DNA of 64,000 bases from Neorhizobium sp. SOG26 (GCF_003491345.1 NZ_CP025512.1:2649001-2713000), one strand, 5' to 3'. Counted from the first letter of the stretch, positions 1 through 9,026 are shown. Numbers and translations: made by a program. The notes: generated from the sequence alone by a model not told the origin.

Positions 1-201
1 CTGGACCATGCGGGCCTGATCTCCCAGCGACGTGAGTCGCGATCCATCGTCTACAGCGCAAGCTATGAGGCACTAGCCAACCTCGTGAAGTTCCTGATGG
101 AAGACTGCTGTTCGGGTCATCCCGGCATCCGGGCTTCACTCGAGCGTTCCGGAGATTGTTGCACCGGAACGACGGCTGACAAGGATGCGACCGTTGCGTG
201 A
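1..201 (+). CDS. arsR: ArsR-family repressor, C-terminal part (5' end outside window)
   Basis: An open frame enters from the left edge and stops with TGA at 199-201, giving the last 66 residues. The visible part reads like the end of an ArsR winged helix: a recognition-wing segment (LISQRRESRSIVYSASYEAL) followed by a C-terminal tail with two Cys pairs (EDCCSG and GDCC). Paired cysteines at the C-terminus are the As(III) sensor in one branch of ArsR proteins, so arsenite sensing is likely. The frame overlaps the downstream transporter by 17 nt, so the two are translationally coupled. It resembles the arsR at 4565-4918 but has an extra Cys pair. The DNA-binding helix is outside the window. Confidence 0.8.
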   Translation: MDHAGLISQRRESRSIVYSASYEALANLVKFLMEDCCSGHPGIRASLERSGDCCTGTTADKDATVA

Positions 202-1417
202 CATCAAAGTCCCTGCGAGCATCGTGTCGGCGCTCGGCCTGACGCAGATCATCGGATACGGCACTCTCTACTACACGTTCTCTATCCTGTCCCCGGCGAT
301 CGCCGAAGACCTTGGCCTGAGCCTCGAATGGGTCTTCGGCGTCTTCTCGTTGTCGCTCTTCGTAGGCGGACTGTCCGCGCCGTTCATCGGCCGACAGATG
401 GACAGGATCGGAGCCGCGACGGTGATGACGGCCGGATCGGCCATAGCGGCGGCCACGCTTGCGGTATGTGCATGGTCGCCTTCCGTCGCCGTCTTCGCTC
501 TGGCGATCGTCATGCTGGAGATATCCTCCGGCATGGTGCAATATCAGGCGGCGTTCGCGGCGCTCGTCGAAAACGAGCCAAGGACAGCATCGAGGAGCAT
601 CACCTATCTGACCCTGATCGGCGGCTTCGCGTCGACGATCTTCTGGCCCATCTCGGCGGCGCTCAGCGGCTTTCTCACCTGGCGGGAAATCTACCTGGTG
701 TTCGCCGCCCTGAACCTCTTCGTGTGCATGCCGTTGCACTTCTGGATCATGTACGTCGGCAAGGCCGCGTCTCGCCTGGAACCTAACAGGACGCCGAATG
801 TCGTCGTCGGCGCTCTTCCACCCGAAGCTCGCCGGCGGGGCATGATCCTGGTCTCCTTCGCCTTTGCCGTCCTTGGCTTCACTCTGGCCGCCATCCTTGC
901 CCACATGGTGCCGATGCTCGGAACGCTTGGCTTTGGCACAATGGCCGTCGTGGTCGGATCGATCTTTGGCCCCTCGCAGGTTGCCAGCCGTCTGATCAAC
1001 ATGATTTTCGGCACGAGGCTTTCGCCGCCCATGCTCGCGGTGATTTCCGCCTTGCTCATAGTCCTCGGCGTCATGACCCTGGGACTATCGGGCGACTGGC
1101 TTCCGGGCGCGGTCGTCTTCGCAATCTGCCTTGGCCTTGGTTCGGGCATCAACAGCATCGCGCAGGGTAGCCTGCCGCTGTACCTGTTCGGCTCGGACGG
1201 CTATGGCGCGGTAACGGGCAAGATGGCGGCGGCTCGCCTCGCCGTGGGGGCCGCTGCGCCGTTCGTATTTGCGACGGCGATGCAGAACCTCGGCATCGGG
1301 ACCGCACTGGCCTTGAACGCGGCGCTTGGTCTCGTGGGGGTTATCGCCTTCGTGGTCGTCGCGACATCGACGCGACGCCCAAGGACAACGGCCTCCCGGG
1401 TGTCAGATCGACTTTAG
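185..1417 (+). CDS. arsK: MFS transporter, probable arsenite efflux protein (ArsK-like)
   Basis: A 410-residue protein with about twelve hydrophobic segments and the MFS loop 2-3 signature near residue 70 (GRQMDRIG). It starts with ATG inside the end of the preceding arsR and is transcribed with it. Family knowledge: MFS proteins of about 400 residues fused in operons to arsR in Agrobacterium and relatives include ArsK, which exports arsenite and related trivalent metalloids. The arsR coupling and the convergent ars operon next door support this, but substrate cannot be read from sequence and another arsenic-linked MFS (for example ArsJ-like) is possible. No gapdh partner, which accompanies ArsJ, is visible. 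Its 3' end overlaps the convergent arsH by 15 nt. Confidence 0.68.
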   Translation: MRPLRDIKVPASIVSALGLTQIIGYGTLYYTFSILSPAIAEDLGLSLEWVFGVFSLSLFVGGLSAPFIGRQMDRIGAATVMTAGSAIAAATLAVCAWSPSVAVFALAIVMLEISSGMVQYQAAFAALVENEPRTASRSITYLTLIGGFASTIFWPISAALSGFLTWREIYLVFAALNLFVCMPLHFWIMYVGKAASRLEPNRTPNVVVGALPPEARRRGMILVSFAFAVLGFTLAAILAHMVPMLGTLGFGTMAVVVGSIFGPSQVASRLINMIFGTRLSPPMLAVISALLIVLGVMTLGLSGDWLPGAVVFAICLGLGSGINSIAQGSLPLYLFGSDGYGAVTGKMAAARLAVGAAAPFVFATAMQNLGIGTALALNAALGLVGVIAFVVVATSTRRPRTTASRVSDRL

Positions 1418-2113
1418 TGAGACACGCTGCTCTAGCTTGGCCGCCTCTTCTTTTCGCTCGCTGTAGCGATCGGTCAGATAAGGCGACGCATCCCGGGTCA
1501 GGATCGTGAACTTTACCAGTTCCTCACAGACGTCGACGACCCGGTCGTAGAACGACGACGGCTTCATCCGGCCTTCGGCGTCGAACTCCTGGAAGGCCTT
1601 GGCTACGGATGATTGGTTCGGGATGGTGATCATCCTCATCCAACGCCCGAGGATACGAAGCTGACTGACCGCGTTGAACGACTGCGACCCTCCCGAGACC
1701 TGCATGACCGCCAGGGTCTTTCCCTGCGTCGGTCGCACCGATCCGACAGCCAATGGAATCCAGTCAATCTGGGACTTCATCACGCCGGTCATCGCACCAT
1801 GGCGCTCGGGACTGACCCACACCTGGCCCTCGGACCATTCGGAGAGCTCACGGAGTTCCTGCACCTTGGGATGGCTAGCGGGAGCTTCGTCCGGGAGCGG
1901 AAGTCCCTTCGGATCGAAGACGCGAACCTCGCAACCGAAATGCTCAAGCAAGCGCTGGGCCTCGAATGCGAGCAGTCTGCTGTACGATACCTCACGAAGC
2001 GACCCGTAGAGGATCAGGATACGGGGCTTGTGCGTCGAGAACGCCGGACGCAACGCCCTGAGGTCGGGCATGCGGAAATGTTCGGGGGATGCGGCTGGGA
2101 GTGTTTCAGACAA
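1403..2113 (-). CDS. arsH: ArsH, NADPH-dependent FMN oxidoreductase for organoarsenicals
   Basis: Flavodoxin-like protein of the ArsH family. The FMN-phosphate loop is visible ([12 protein letters not shown]), as is the later [16 protein letters not shown] segment typical of ArsH. The family oxidises trivalent methylated or aromatic arsenicals to less toxic pentavalent forms. The longest frame opens with ATG at 2170, but I prefer TTG at 2113: it lies within the arsC stop region, has AAGGAA six bases upstream, and gives 236 residues, the usual ArsH size. Last gene of the minus-strand ars operon; its 3' end overlaps the convergent MFS gene by 15 nt. Confidence 0.9.
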   Translation of the reverse strand: MSETLPAASPEHFRMPDLRALRPAFSTHKPRILILYGSLREVSYSRLLAFEAQRLLEHFGCEVRVFDPKGLPLPDEAPASHPKVQELRELSEWSEGQVWVSPERHGAMTGVMKSQIDWIPLAVGSVRPTQGKTLAVMQVSGGSQSFNAVSQLRILGRWMRMITIPNQSSVAKAFQEFDAEGRMKPSSFYDRVVDVCEELVKFTILTRDASPYLTDRYSERKEEAAKLEQRVSLKSI

Positions 2114-2531
2114 TGCGCTTTCCTTCGTCGTCGAGAACCCGTTCGCCATCCTCCTTGGTAAAGGGGCCATTGAATGCGTCGGCCGGGAGGATGTCGAGTA
2201 CGGCCTCCGACGGGCGCGCGAGGCGCGTCCCCATCGGCGTGATTACGAACGGACGGTTGATAAGGATTGGGTCCTTGAGCATGGCATCAAGAAGCTGGTC
2301 GTCGGTGAGGTCCGGATTATCGAGACCCAGTTCGGCATAGGGCGTGCCCTTTTCACGGATGGCCTGACGAATTGTAAGACCAGCATTGGCAATCATCGTC
2401 GCGAGCTGCTCGCGGGTTGGCGGCGTCTCGAGATACTCGATGATCGTGGGCTCGCTCCCTGCATGCCGGATCAGGTCGAGCGTGTTCCGTGAAGTCCCGC
2501 AGGCGGGGTTGTGATAGATCGTGACGTCCAT
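2106..2531 (-). CDS. arsC: Arsenate reductase, glutaredoxin-linked ArsC
   Basis: 141 residues with the ArsC/Spx thioredoxin-like fold. The catalytic Cys11 lies in [11 protein letters not shown] near the N-terminus, and conserved arginines ([18 protein letters not shown]) follow around residue 95. The enzyme reduces As(V) to As(III) using glutathione and glutaredoxin in the cytoplasm, supplying the substrate exported by Acr3. It sits 2 nt after acr3 in the same operon, and the preferred arsH start overlaps its end. The operon carries a second, mechanistically unrelated arsenate reductase at 3592-4116. Confidence 0.93.
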   Translation of the reverse strand: MDVTIYHNPACGTSRNTLDLIRHAGSEPTIIEYLETPPTREQLATMIANAGLTIRQAIREKGTPYAELGLDNPDLTDDQLLDAMLKDPILINRPFVITPMGTRLARPSEAVLDILPADAFNGPFTKEDGERVLDDEGKRIV

Positions 2532-2533
2532 GG

Positions 2534-3592
2534 TCAGGTCCTTCCGGAGACGGTGTTTCGAGATACGGCCGGCGCGGCCTCGTACCAGCCCTTCGAACGG
2601 TTCACGATCCAGACGACCGAGAGCATGACCGGTACCTCGATGAGGACGCCGACGACCGTCGCCAGCGCCGCGCCGGAATGGAATCCAAAGAGGCTGATGG
2701 CTGCGGCGACGGCTAGCTCAAAGAAGTTGGACGCCCCGATCAGTGCCGAGGGTCCGGCCACGCAGTGTCGCTCGCCGGACATGCGGTTGAGGATGTAGGC
2801 CAGACCCGAGTTGAAGTAGACCTGGATCAGGATCGGGACCGCCAGCAGGGCGATGATCGTCGGCTGGGCGATGATCTGCTCACCCTGGAATCCGAACAGC
2901 AGGACAAGCGTGGCCAGCAGGGAAACAAGCGAGATCGGCTGCAGCCTTTCCAGCATCCTGTCTAACCCGGAGGTCGTGCCGTCGACAGTGAGCCTGCTTC
3001 TTAGAACCTGCGCGATGATAACGGGTATGACGATGTAAAGACCAACCGAGATGACCAGCGTATCCCACGGGACGGTGATTGCGGACAGCCCGAGAAGCAG
3101 GCCCACGATCGGCGCGAAGGCGACGATCATGATCGCGTCGTTGAGAGCTACCTGCGACAGCGTGAACAACGGTTCTCCGCGCGTCAGGTTGGACCAGACG
3201 AAAACCATGGCCGTGCATGGAGCGGCCGCAAGGATGATCAGGCCCGCGATGTAGGAGTCGATCTGGTCCGCTGGCAGGTAAGGCCTGAACAGGTATCCGA
3301 TGAAGAGCCATCCGAGGATCGCCATCGAGAACGGCTTGACGGCCCAGTTGATGAACAGCGTTACGCCGATCCCGCGCCAGTACGTGCCGACCTTCGCAAG
3401 GGAGCGGAAGTCGATCTTCAAAAGCATCGGGATGATCATCAACCAGATGAGGACGGCTACGGGGATGTTCACCTTTGCGACCTCGACCGCACCAATTGTC
3501 TGGAATAGCCCCGGAATGAGATGTCCAAGGGCCACGCCGACGACGATGCAGAGGAAGACCCAGATGGTGAGATAGCGTTCAAATGCGGACAT
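2534..3592 (-). CDS. acr3: Arsenite efflux permease Acr3
   Basis: 352 residues with about ten transmembrane segments. It carries the hallmark Acr3 sequence with the conserved cysteine at position 126 (AAAPCTAMVFVW) and the NLTRGEPLFT stretch after it. Acr3 exports arsenite across the inner membrane using the proton-motive force; it is not the ArsB antiporter. Its ATG overlaps the stop of the upstream arsC (TGATG), so translation is coupled. It is placed between the two arsenate reductases, so reduction and export are produced together. Confidence 0.94.
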   Translation of the reverse strand: MSAFERYLTIWVFLCIVVGVALGHLIPGLFQTIGAVEVAKVNIPVAVLIWLMIIPMLLKIDFRSLAKVGTYWRGIGVTLFINWAVKPFSMAILGWLFIGYLFRPYLPADQIDSYIAGLIILAAAPCTAMVFVWSNLTRGEPLFTLSQVALNDAIMIVAFAPIVGLLLGLSAITVPWDTLVISVGLYIVIPVIIAQVLRSRLTVDGTTSGLDRMLERLQPISLVSLLATLVLLFGFQGEQIIAQPTIIALLAVPILIQVYFNSGLAYILNRMSGERHCVAGPSALIGASNFFELAVAAAISLFGFHSGAALATVVGVLIEVPVMLSVVWIVNRSKGWYEAAPAVSRNTVSGRT

Positions 3593-4116
3593 CAGGCGGT
3601 CTCCCCGGCGGCAGAAGAGCCTTCCATCGCGCCAATCTGGCGGAGACGGGTTTGAAGCGCCATGCGATCGATGGACTCGAGCGGAAGGCTCAGGAACGCG
3701 ATGATACGGTTCTTCAGGAATCTTGCGGCCTGGGCAAAGGCGCGCTGTACTTCAACTTCCGAGCCTTCTACGGCGGCAGGGTCTTCGACACCCCAGTGAG
3801 CGGTCATCGGATGTCCGATCCAGACCGGGCAGGCCTCACCTGCCGCGCTATCGCAGACCGTGAAGATGAAGTCCATTTCGGGAGCGCCCTCCTTGGCGAA
3901 GACATCCCAGCTTTTCGAAGAGAAGCCCGTCGAGGGATAGCCGAGCGCATCCAGTTCCTTGAGGGCATGCGGATTGACCTCGCCTCTTGGCTGGCTGCCG
4001 GCAGAGAACGCGCGGAAGCGACCTTTGCCCTCCTCGTTCAGGATAGACTCGGCGAGAATAGAACGAGCGGAATTGCCCGTGCACAGGAAGAGCACGTTGT
4101 AGGTCTTGTCGGTCAT
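3592..4116 (-). CDS. arsC: Arsenate reductase, thioredoxin / LMW-phosphatase type
   Basis: 174 residues with a low-molecular-weight tyrosine-phosphatase fold. The P-loop is C12TGNSAR18 (CX5R), and two further cysteines, C88 and C96, occupy the region used for the disulfide relay in thioredoxin-coupled ArsC. The C-terminus is longer than in small ArsC proteins of about 140 residues. It reduces As(V) to As(III). It shares an operon with acr3 (1-nt overlap) and lies 14 nt after arsN2. Two unrelated arsenate reductases in one operon means either the thioredoxin or the glutathione pool can drive reduction. Confidence 0.92.
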   Translation of the reverse strand: MTDKTYNVLFLCTGNSARSILAESILNEEGKGRFRAFSAGSQPRGEVNPHALKELDALGYPSTGFSSKSWDVFAKEGAPEMDFIFTVCDSAAGEACPVWIGHPMTAHWGVEDPAAVEGSEVEVQRAFAQAARFLKNRIIAFLSLPLESIDRMALQTRLRQIGAMEGSSAAGETA

Positions 4117-4130
4117 GGTCGTTGTCCGTG

Positions 4131-4568
4131 TCAGGTCGGAGGTCTATTGAGTTTCATGATCGTCGCCGAGGCCGGGCAGATGCCGGAGAGCTGGCGGGTG
4201 GATAGAATGGCCGGAGGGGCGTTGCTCCGATTGACCGGGACGAAATCCATTCGCTCGAAGATCGGGGATGCGGTTGTCGTCGCGAGGAAAACAGCCGCGG
4301 TTTCTGGAGCCTGCTTGAGGGTCTCGCCCACCAGCGCCTTGGCAAGGCCTCTGCCACGGTATTCAGGGAGAACGACCACCGATCTTAGGAGGACGCTATC
4401 GCCGCAATGCTCGATCCCCGTGTAGCCGAGCGTTTCCCCGTTCCCGCCGACGACCCTGAAAAATGAGCGTCCTTCGTCCTCAAGGTCCTCAACCGGAAGG
4501 GCGGCTTCCACGAGCGCCTTTCGGAGACCGCGATCGCAGCCTTCGATCGTTTCCAGGCGTATGGTCAT
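4131..4568 (-). CDS. arsN2: GNAT acetyltransferase ArsN2, arsenic resistance
   Basis: A GNAT-fold N-acetyltransferase of 145 residues. The acetyl-CoA loop is visible (VLPEYRGRGLAKALV) after the beta-strand segment SVLLRSVVV. The frame is open further upstream, but ATG at 4568 forms an ATGA overlap with the arsR stop, so I set the start there. ArsN proteins occur in ars operons, and ArsN1 acetylates the organoarsenical toxins; the ArsN2 branch is assigned mainly by genomic context. Here it is the second gene of the operon. Its exact substrate is not evident. Confidence 0.8.
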   Translation of the reverse strand: MTIRLETIEGCDRGLRKALVEAALPVEDLEDEGRSFFRVVGGNGETLGYTGIEHCGDSVLLRSVVVLPEYRGRGLAKALVGETLKQAPETAAVFLATTTASPIFERMDFVPVNRSNAPPAILSTRQLSGICPASATIMKLNRPPT

Positions 4569-4918
4569 GATGCCTCCACCGCGGGCGCGCAACAGGGCGT
4601 CAACTCGGCGATCAAAGGCGCGCATAGCTGGTTGGAGCCTCCGCAACAGTCTTTCAGCAGGAACAACGTCAGCTCTCGAAGGCCATCCAGGTCAGCCCTG
4701 TAGATGATTGAACGGCTCTGCCTCTCGCTCGTCACCAATCCAGCTCGCGAGAGTGTGGCGAGATGCGCTGACATCGTGTTTTGCGGGACATCGAGCATCC
4801 GCGCCAACTCCCCTGCCGGGACGCCCTCCGGCTCGTGCCTCACCAGGGCGCGAAACGTCTCAAGCCTCGTTGGTTGTGCCAATGCGCCGAGCGCCGTGAT
4901 CGCGAGTGAGCTTTCCAT
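4565..4918 (-). CDS. arsR: ArsR/SmtB-family repressor of the ars operon
   Basis: 117 residues, a winged helix-turn-helix (VPAGELARMLDVPQNTMSAH around residues 33-52) with a C-terminal tail containing C-C pairs (DCCGG near 89-93, PCC near 109-111). Lack of the classic ELCVCDL motif near the DNA helix and presence of C-terminal cysteines place it in the C-terminal-sensor type of As(III) regulators. It is first in its operon and overlaps arsN2 by 4 nt. A dyad overlaps its promoter just upstream of the start codon, so autoregulation is likely. Confidence 0.92.
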   Translation of the reverse strand: MESSLAITALGALAQPTRLETFRALVRHEPEGVPAGELARMLDVPQNTMSAHLATLSRAGLVTSERQSRSIIYRADLDGLRELTLFLLKDCCGGSNQLCAPLIAELTPCCAPAVEAS

Positions 4919-4919
4919 A

Positions 4920-4952
4920 TATCCAGAATAACGGATAGGATAATGGAGTCAA
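4920..4952 (-). promoter_or_regulatory. ars operon promoter with overlapping ArsR-type operator
   Basis: Read on the minus strand: TTGACT (-35, 4947-4952), a 16-bp spacer, TATTCT (-10, 4925-4930), then only six bases before the arsR ATG. A dyad TATCC-N8-GGATA (4920-4924 and 4933-4937) covers the -10. Repressor bound there would block RNA polymerase. The predicted transcription start falls at or beside the A of the ATG, so the mRNA may be leaderless. Confidence 0.65.
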
Positions 4953-5150
4953 CCTTTCTGCCTTGTCCTGCTTCTTTGAACGGAAGTCTGAAAGTAGAGA
5001 TCACCGAGGAAGACGGATGTCCGCTGTTGGCGCGACGCGGAAACGATTTCCGCGTTTGGTCGCAGAGGGCATGGCGTCTACCTTACCTTCGCGTTGCGCT
5101 CGAGTCCGATCAACTGCATTCTTCTTCTGATGGAAGGGACGGAGAGTTTC

Positions 5151-5519
5151 ATGCCGAAGGTCGTTGGAATCGGCGGAGTGTTTTTTCGGGCAGCCAACCC
5201 GACGAGCTTAGCCGAATGGTATCAAAAGCATCTCGGTATTGATGACCTCCACAAGTCTGTGTGGCAGCAGGAGGCCGGGATGACAATTTTCGGTCCCTTT
5301 TCGAAGGACAGCGACTATTTCGGCCGGGTGGAACAGCAATGGATGGTCAATTTCCGCGTTGATGACCTCAACGGAATGATTGCGAACCTAACGGCCAGCG
5401 GGATTCTGGTGGAAGCGCGAGACGAGTGGAACTCGGAGGTCGGCCGCTTTGCCCGGATTCATGATCCCGAAGGAAATCCGATAGAACTGTGGGAGCCCAC
5501 CCAGGACTTAGAAGAGTAG
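5151..5519 (+). CDS. VOC-family (glyoxalase/bleomycin-resistance fold) protein
   Basis: 122 residues when started at ATG 5151, which follows a purine-rich GGGACGGAGA; an upstream in-frame ATG exists but lacks that signal. The sequence shows a VOC module: an initial strand (KVVGIGGVFFRAANP), a helix with W-Y-Q-K-H-L-G, and a C-terminal strand ending in ARIHDPEGNPIELWEP, where the final E is the usual metal ligand. Such proteins are small metal-dependent lyases, dioxygenases or drug-binding proteins; no substrate can be named. It is divergent from the ars operon and might respond to the same stress, but nothing in the sequence proves that. Confidence 0.75.
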   Translation: MPKVVGIGGVFFRAANPTSLAEWYQKHLGIDDLHKSVWQQEAGMTIFGPFSKDSDYFGRVEQQWMVNFRVDDLNGMIANLTASGILVEARDEWNSEVGRFARIHDPEGNPIELWEPTQDLEE

Positions 5520-5863
5520 CTTGGCCATGCGAGCATGGGAGGACTGGCCGCACCTTGACGACCCCTATCGGCGCGAAGCGGAAGACGCCTGTCGGCCCAA
5601 ACCGGTCATCGGCGACCGAATGCGGTGAGGCGGCTCTGCGCCCTCACTTCGGCCGTCCCGGGATGCTGGCGCTGGCCCCGAAAGCGGTCGGTCAACTTCG
5701 CAATGATCAACGAGCACCGCGAAGAGCGCAACCCTAAATTGCCCACAAACGTGGGAACAAGCTCTTGGCGATCGCTGGACATTGTCGGAAGGAAAACGGC
5801 CCGCTCCGACCGTCACATTACCCGGACCCGATTGAATCCGAAATTCCGTCGGCGCAACGCCTA
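5520..5863. other. Gene-poor gap, 344 nt
   Basis: Between the VOC gene and the 3' end of the PIN gene. Short overlapping frames on both strands have no recognisable protein features, and no hairpin terminator or repeat was seen. GC-rich, possibly decayed coding DNA. Confidence 0.4.
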
Positions 5864-6502
5864 TTATTCGACGACGACAACGGTCTCGACGACGGTGACG
5901 ACTGCGCGGCAGGGATTGAACGACGAGATGCAATCAACGAAGTGCTCGCGGTTTGGCTCGGGTTGTATGGCGATACTGAGCGTACCATCGCAATGCTTCA
6001 CGGCCATCGCGTTGGCTACAATATGGTCGAAGCCATACTTGGCCTCAATCGCCTCCAAGCACATCTCGAATGAGATAATGTAGCTGGAGAGCTTATCCCA
6101 CTCTCCGGGCAGAGCGTCCCTGAACGCCTTGATGAAACGCTTATCGCCCGAGAGCAGGAGCTTGCCACCCGGGCTCCGCATCAGAACGGCGGCAAGGATG
6201 TTCTCGCCATCGTCAATATCCGCGATTTCGCGGAGGACCTTGAAGCCCTCATCGGACTCCAACCCTTCGGTCAGTTCGTCAGCGATGACGGGGACTTCTC
6301 GAGCTACGCCTTCGATCCGCGACATGATCTCAGCGTGGTCTCCCTTGCCGAGCTTGCGATCAAGTTTGCCCTTGACCCATCGCGCCGAGCTGGTCGGAGC
6401 CAACCGATACGGGTGAGAAATGCCGAGCGCGTCAATGGCCTCCCACCACAGATTGCAGCAGCAGAGCTTAATCAGCACATCGGAGTCGAAAAGACCGATC
6501 AC
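5864..6502 (-). CDS. PIN-domain-like protein, putative toxin ribonuclease
   Basis: 212 residues. The start reads as a PIN first strand (GLFDSDVLIKLCC, D6 and D8), followed by an acidic cluster DIDDGENILAAVL (D95, D97, D98, E100) and a late SGDKRF (D120). That spacing of acidic residues suits the metal-binding pocket of PIN nucleases. The C-terminal 70 residues are extra and end in an odd valine-rich run (VVETVVVVE). It lies 9 nt after an ImmA/IrrE-type peptidase gene and is co-transcribed with it, the arrangement of a toxin with a regulator. Not a VapBC: no small DNA-binding antitoxin precedes it. RNase activity is inference. Confidence 0.6.
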   Translation of the reverse strand: MIGLFDSDVLIKLCCCNLWWEAIDALGISHPYRLAPTSSARWVKGKLDRKLGKGDHAEIMSRIEGVAREVPVIADELTEGLESDEGFKVLREIADIDDGENILAAVLMRSPGGKLLLSGDKRFIKAFRDALPGEWDKLSSYIISFEMCLEAIEAKYGFDHIVANAMAVKHCDGTLSIAIQPEPNREHFVDCISSFNPCRAVVTVVETVVVVE

Positions 6503-6511
6503 GTTTTCTGC

Positions 6512-7618
6512 CTAGAGGACTCCCAGTTTTTCTAGGAATTCCAGGCTGTCGTCTCTTAGAAATTCGGGATCGACGTGTGCGTTCAGCGCGTCCTTGCAGA
6601 TTTCGTCAGTGGTGCGACCGTGCTGGAAATCTGGCAGGGCCTTCAGCGCTGCTTGCCCCAGTCCGTACGGCTTCTTCCCGTCTATGGGCGAATTGTGCAC
6701 GGCATTGAGGACAACATATCCTGGGTTCATCGACTTCTGACGGGCGTATGTAAGAGCGACACCGGCAAGCAGGTCAGCTCTCATCAGCTTCTTAAAGTGC
6801 ACTTCCTGGCCGCCTTCCCCCAGGGTTCTAGTGGAATAACGATTTGCCTCACGCTCTTGCTGATCACCGCCATCGTTTTCGTCGTCGGTGTAATCGACAG
6901 TATCGTCGACGATAGCTTCACCTTCCGCCATCGGAAGGTGACCTTCAGCAATGTGACCGGCTTCATGCCCGAGAAGGAAGAGCAACCAATCAGGATGGGG
7001 GACCTTCTTGGTCAGCACAATGACAGGGCGACCGGACACGAAGCAGGCCATACCCTCCATCTTCCTACCGCTAGCGGGTAGAGACGGCATATAAAGCACA
7101 GGGATGCCGAGGGACCAAAGGACCGTCAACATTGAGGAGAGGTCTGGCCAACCGTTCTCAGATGCCGCCAACACCATGCGACGGAACTCGGCTGGATCGT
7201 TCGGCATGCCCATCCACGGGGACAATGTCATCTTGCCTACGAGCCGCGCACAAGCAGTGGCTACACAGCGAGCGGCAATAACTTGGTCATGTGTCGTGCC
7301 ACGGGTGGTCTTGAACCTTGCCACCGGCAATTCACAGCCAATAAGCTGACCGTTGTCAGCGATATCGAGGCCGACGTTACGAGAAAGAAATGTCTTGAGC
7401 TGAAGGACACCGGCACGACTGTCAAAGGCGGTGTCTACCCAGTCCGGCATGTAGTCTTTGAACACGCGCCATTCGAGACCGAGATGAGTTAGTTCTTCTC
7501 GGAGCGCTTTTTCAGCATTCGCCGGGGTGGTTGAGTGAATCAGTGCGGCCGCCTCCACAAGTTGGCATATCCATACAATATCTATACCGATAGAGAACGT
7601 CAGTTTCCGACAGTACAC
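6512..7618 (-). CDS. ImmA/IrrE-family zinc metallopeptidase
   Basis: 368 residues from a GTG at 7618; the true start may be further in. The zinc-binding motif HEAGH lies near residue 218 (LLGHEAGHIAEGHLP), with an acidic stretch (DDTVDYTDDEND) and an EREANRYS helix after it that supplies the third ligand, as in the COG2856 (ImmA/IrrE) family. The N-terminal 200 residues are not a recognisable XRE helix-turn-helix, unlike many family members. ImmA-type proteases cleave repressors in response to DNA damage or phage cues. Directly upstream of, and probably co-expressed with, the PIN protein at 5864-6502. Confidence 0.78.
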   Translation of the reverse strand: MYCRKLTFSIGIDIVWICQLVEAAALIHSTTPANAEKALREELTHLGLEWRVFKDYMPDWVDTAFDSRAGVLQLKTFLSRNVGLDIADNGQLIGCELPVARFKTTRGTTHDQVIAARCVATACARLVGKMTLSPWMGMPNDPAEFRRMVLAASENGWPDLSSMLTVLWSLGIPVLYMPSLPASGRKMEGMACFVSGRPVIVLTKKVPHPDWLLFLLGHEAGHIAEGHLPMAEGEAIVDDTVDYTDDENDGGDQQEREANRYSTRTLGEGGQEVHFKKLMRADLLAGVALTYARQKSMNPGYVVLNAVHNSPIDGKKPYGLGQAALKALPDFQHGRTTDEICKDALNAHVDPEFLRDDSLEFLEKLGVL

Positions 7619-7844
7619 AACGATTTTTACGCTTCAAAGGTTGCTGGAGGCTTTAGCGGTGCTCCTGACGGCAGCTTTTCGGACTGATCACAGGAAACCG
7701 GGCAGGCTGCAAACGGCCCAAAGCAGACCTCCGGTCACGCAGAATCTTTGGTAAGTAGAGGCCCAGGAGACGCCCGCCGCGCCAAATCATCAACCTATTT
7801 GTTCGGTCCCATAAGTGCTGAGTGATAGGTCCGAGTTTTCTCGA

Positions 7845-9026
7845 ATGATATACGGGGCCATGATCCGATCTGCATCGCCCACCTTCATGTTCTCGCTTAT
7901 TGCGTTTGGCACAATTCTCGGAATCGCCGGAACTGACCTCGTCCTTCCCGCGGTTCCCACGATGCCACGCGAGTTGGGCGGCACGCCCGCTTTAGCCCAG
8001 ATGGTGCTGGCAGCCTATGCCGCAGGGACTCTCGTGGGTCTGCTGACATTCGGCGAGCTTGGAGCGAGGTATTCCCCTCGCAAACTCCTGATCTGGTCGC
8101 TGACCTTATTTGGTCTCATCTCCGTACTGGCGGTGTTCGCCCCTACGCTGGAATCGCTGGTGGCTTTTCGATTCGCTCAGGGGGCCTTCGGCTCTGGTCC
8201 CGCGGTATTTGCTCCAGGTTTCATCCAGGGTCTCTTCACGGGTGATAAAGCGGCCGGAATGTTTGGCCGGCTTGGCTCGATTGAATCTCTAACTCCGGCG
8301 CTTGCCCCGGTGGCAGGTGCGCTTCTGCTCAGCATGGGCGGTTGGGAAACATCCTTCCTGGTTCTTGGAGCCCTTGCGATCTTCTGCGCCATCGCCTGCG
8401 TGGTCTACAGTCACGCGCTTCCGGATCGAACCGTACCGCTCGAGACACATCGAAGCTACTTGTCGATCCTGCGGGACGCGGTGTTCCTTCGACACGCGCT
8501 GAGCCAGGCATTCTCCCTCGCCGCAATTCTCATCTTTGTCTTTGGCGCACCGGTCGTGATGACCGAGATCATGGGCGGCGGCATTGAGGATTTCATCCTT
8601 CTGCAGATTTGCGGCATAGCCATCTTTATCCTGGCATCGAATCTTTCAAGTACACTCGCCAGCAAGTTCGGGGTCGAACGCATGATCTGCCTTGGAACAG
8701 CCGCTTTGTTCGCTGCCTTCCTGCTGATCCTTGCCTATGTTCAGTTCGGTGGAAGCAGCCTTGCTGTCATCGTGCCCATCTGGGTTATCACCAATGGGGC
8801 ATTTGGTCTGCGTGGTCCGATAGGTTTTCATCAGGCCATAGTCGCCTCCAAGGGCGATCATTCTCGTGGCGCTGCACTGGTTGTGGCCGGCATCTTGGGG
8901 TTCACGGCGGCAGGTACCGCTATCGCCGCGCCGTTCCTTGAACTTGGTTGGTGGCCTCTCGCTCTGGCAAGCTGCCTTTCGGCAGCCCTTGCCTTCCTCT
9001 GCCTGGCAGTCTTCCCAAAAGCCTGA
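7845..9026 (+). CDS. MFS transporter, Bcr/CflA-like drug exporter
   Basis: About 393 residues with twelve predicted membrane segments. The first pair is joined by a GELGARYSPRK loop, and segment 1 carries DLVLPAVPTM, the D-x-x-LPA-P pattern typical of Bcr/CflA and other DHA1 drug:H+ antiporters. The frame is open from a GTG at 7815; ATG codons occur at 7845 and 7860, none with a strong ribosome site, so the start is uncertain. The VOC protein at 9131 follows in the same direction, and pairing of an exporter with a VOC protein would suit resistance to a small toxic molecule. Substrate unknown. Confidence 0.75.
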   Translation: MIYGAMIRSASPTFMFSLIAFGTILGIAGTDLVLPAVPTMPRELGGTPALAQMVLAAYAAGTLVGLLTFGELGARYSPRKLLIWSLTLFGLISVLAVFAPTLESLVAFRFAQGAFGSGPAVFAPGFIQGLFTGDKAAGMFGRLGSIESLTPALAPVAGALLLSMGGWETSFLVLGALAIFCAIACVVYSHALPDRTVPLETHRSYLSILRDAVFLRHALSQAFSLAAILIFVFGAPVVMTEIMGGGIEDFILLQICGIAIFILASNLSSTLASKFGVERMICLGTAALFAAFLLILAYVQFGGSSLAVIVPIWVITNGAFGLRGPIGFHQAIVASKGDHSRGAALVVAGILGFTAAGTAIAAPFLELGWWPLALASCLSAALAFLCLAVFPKA

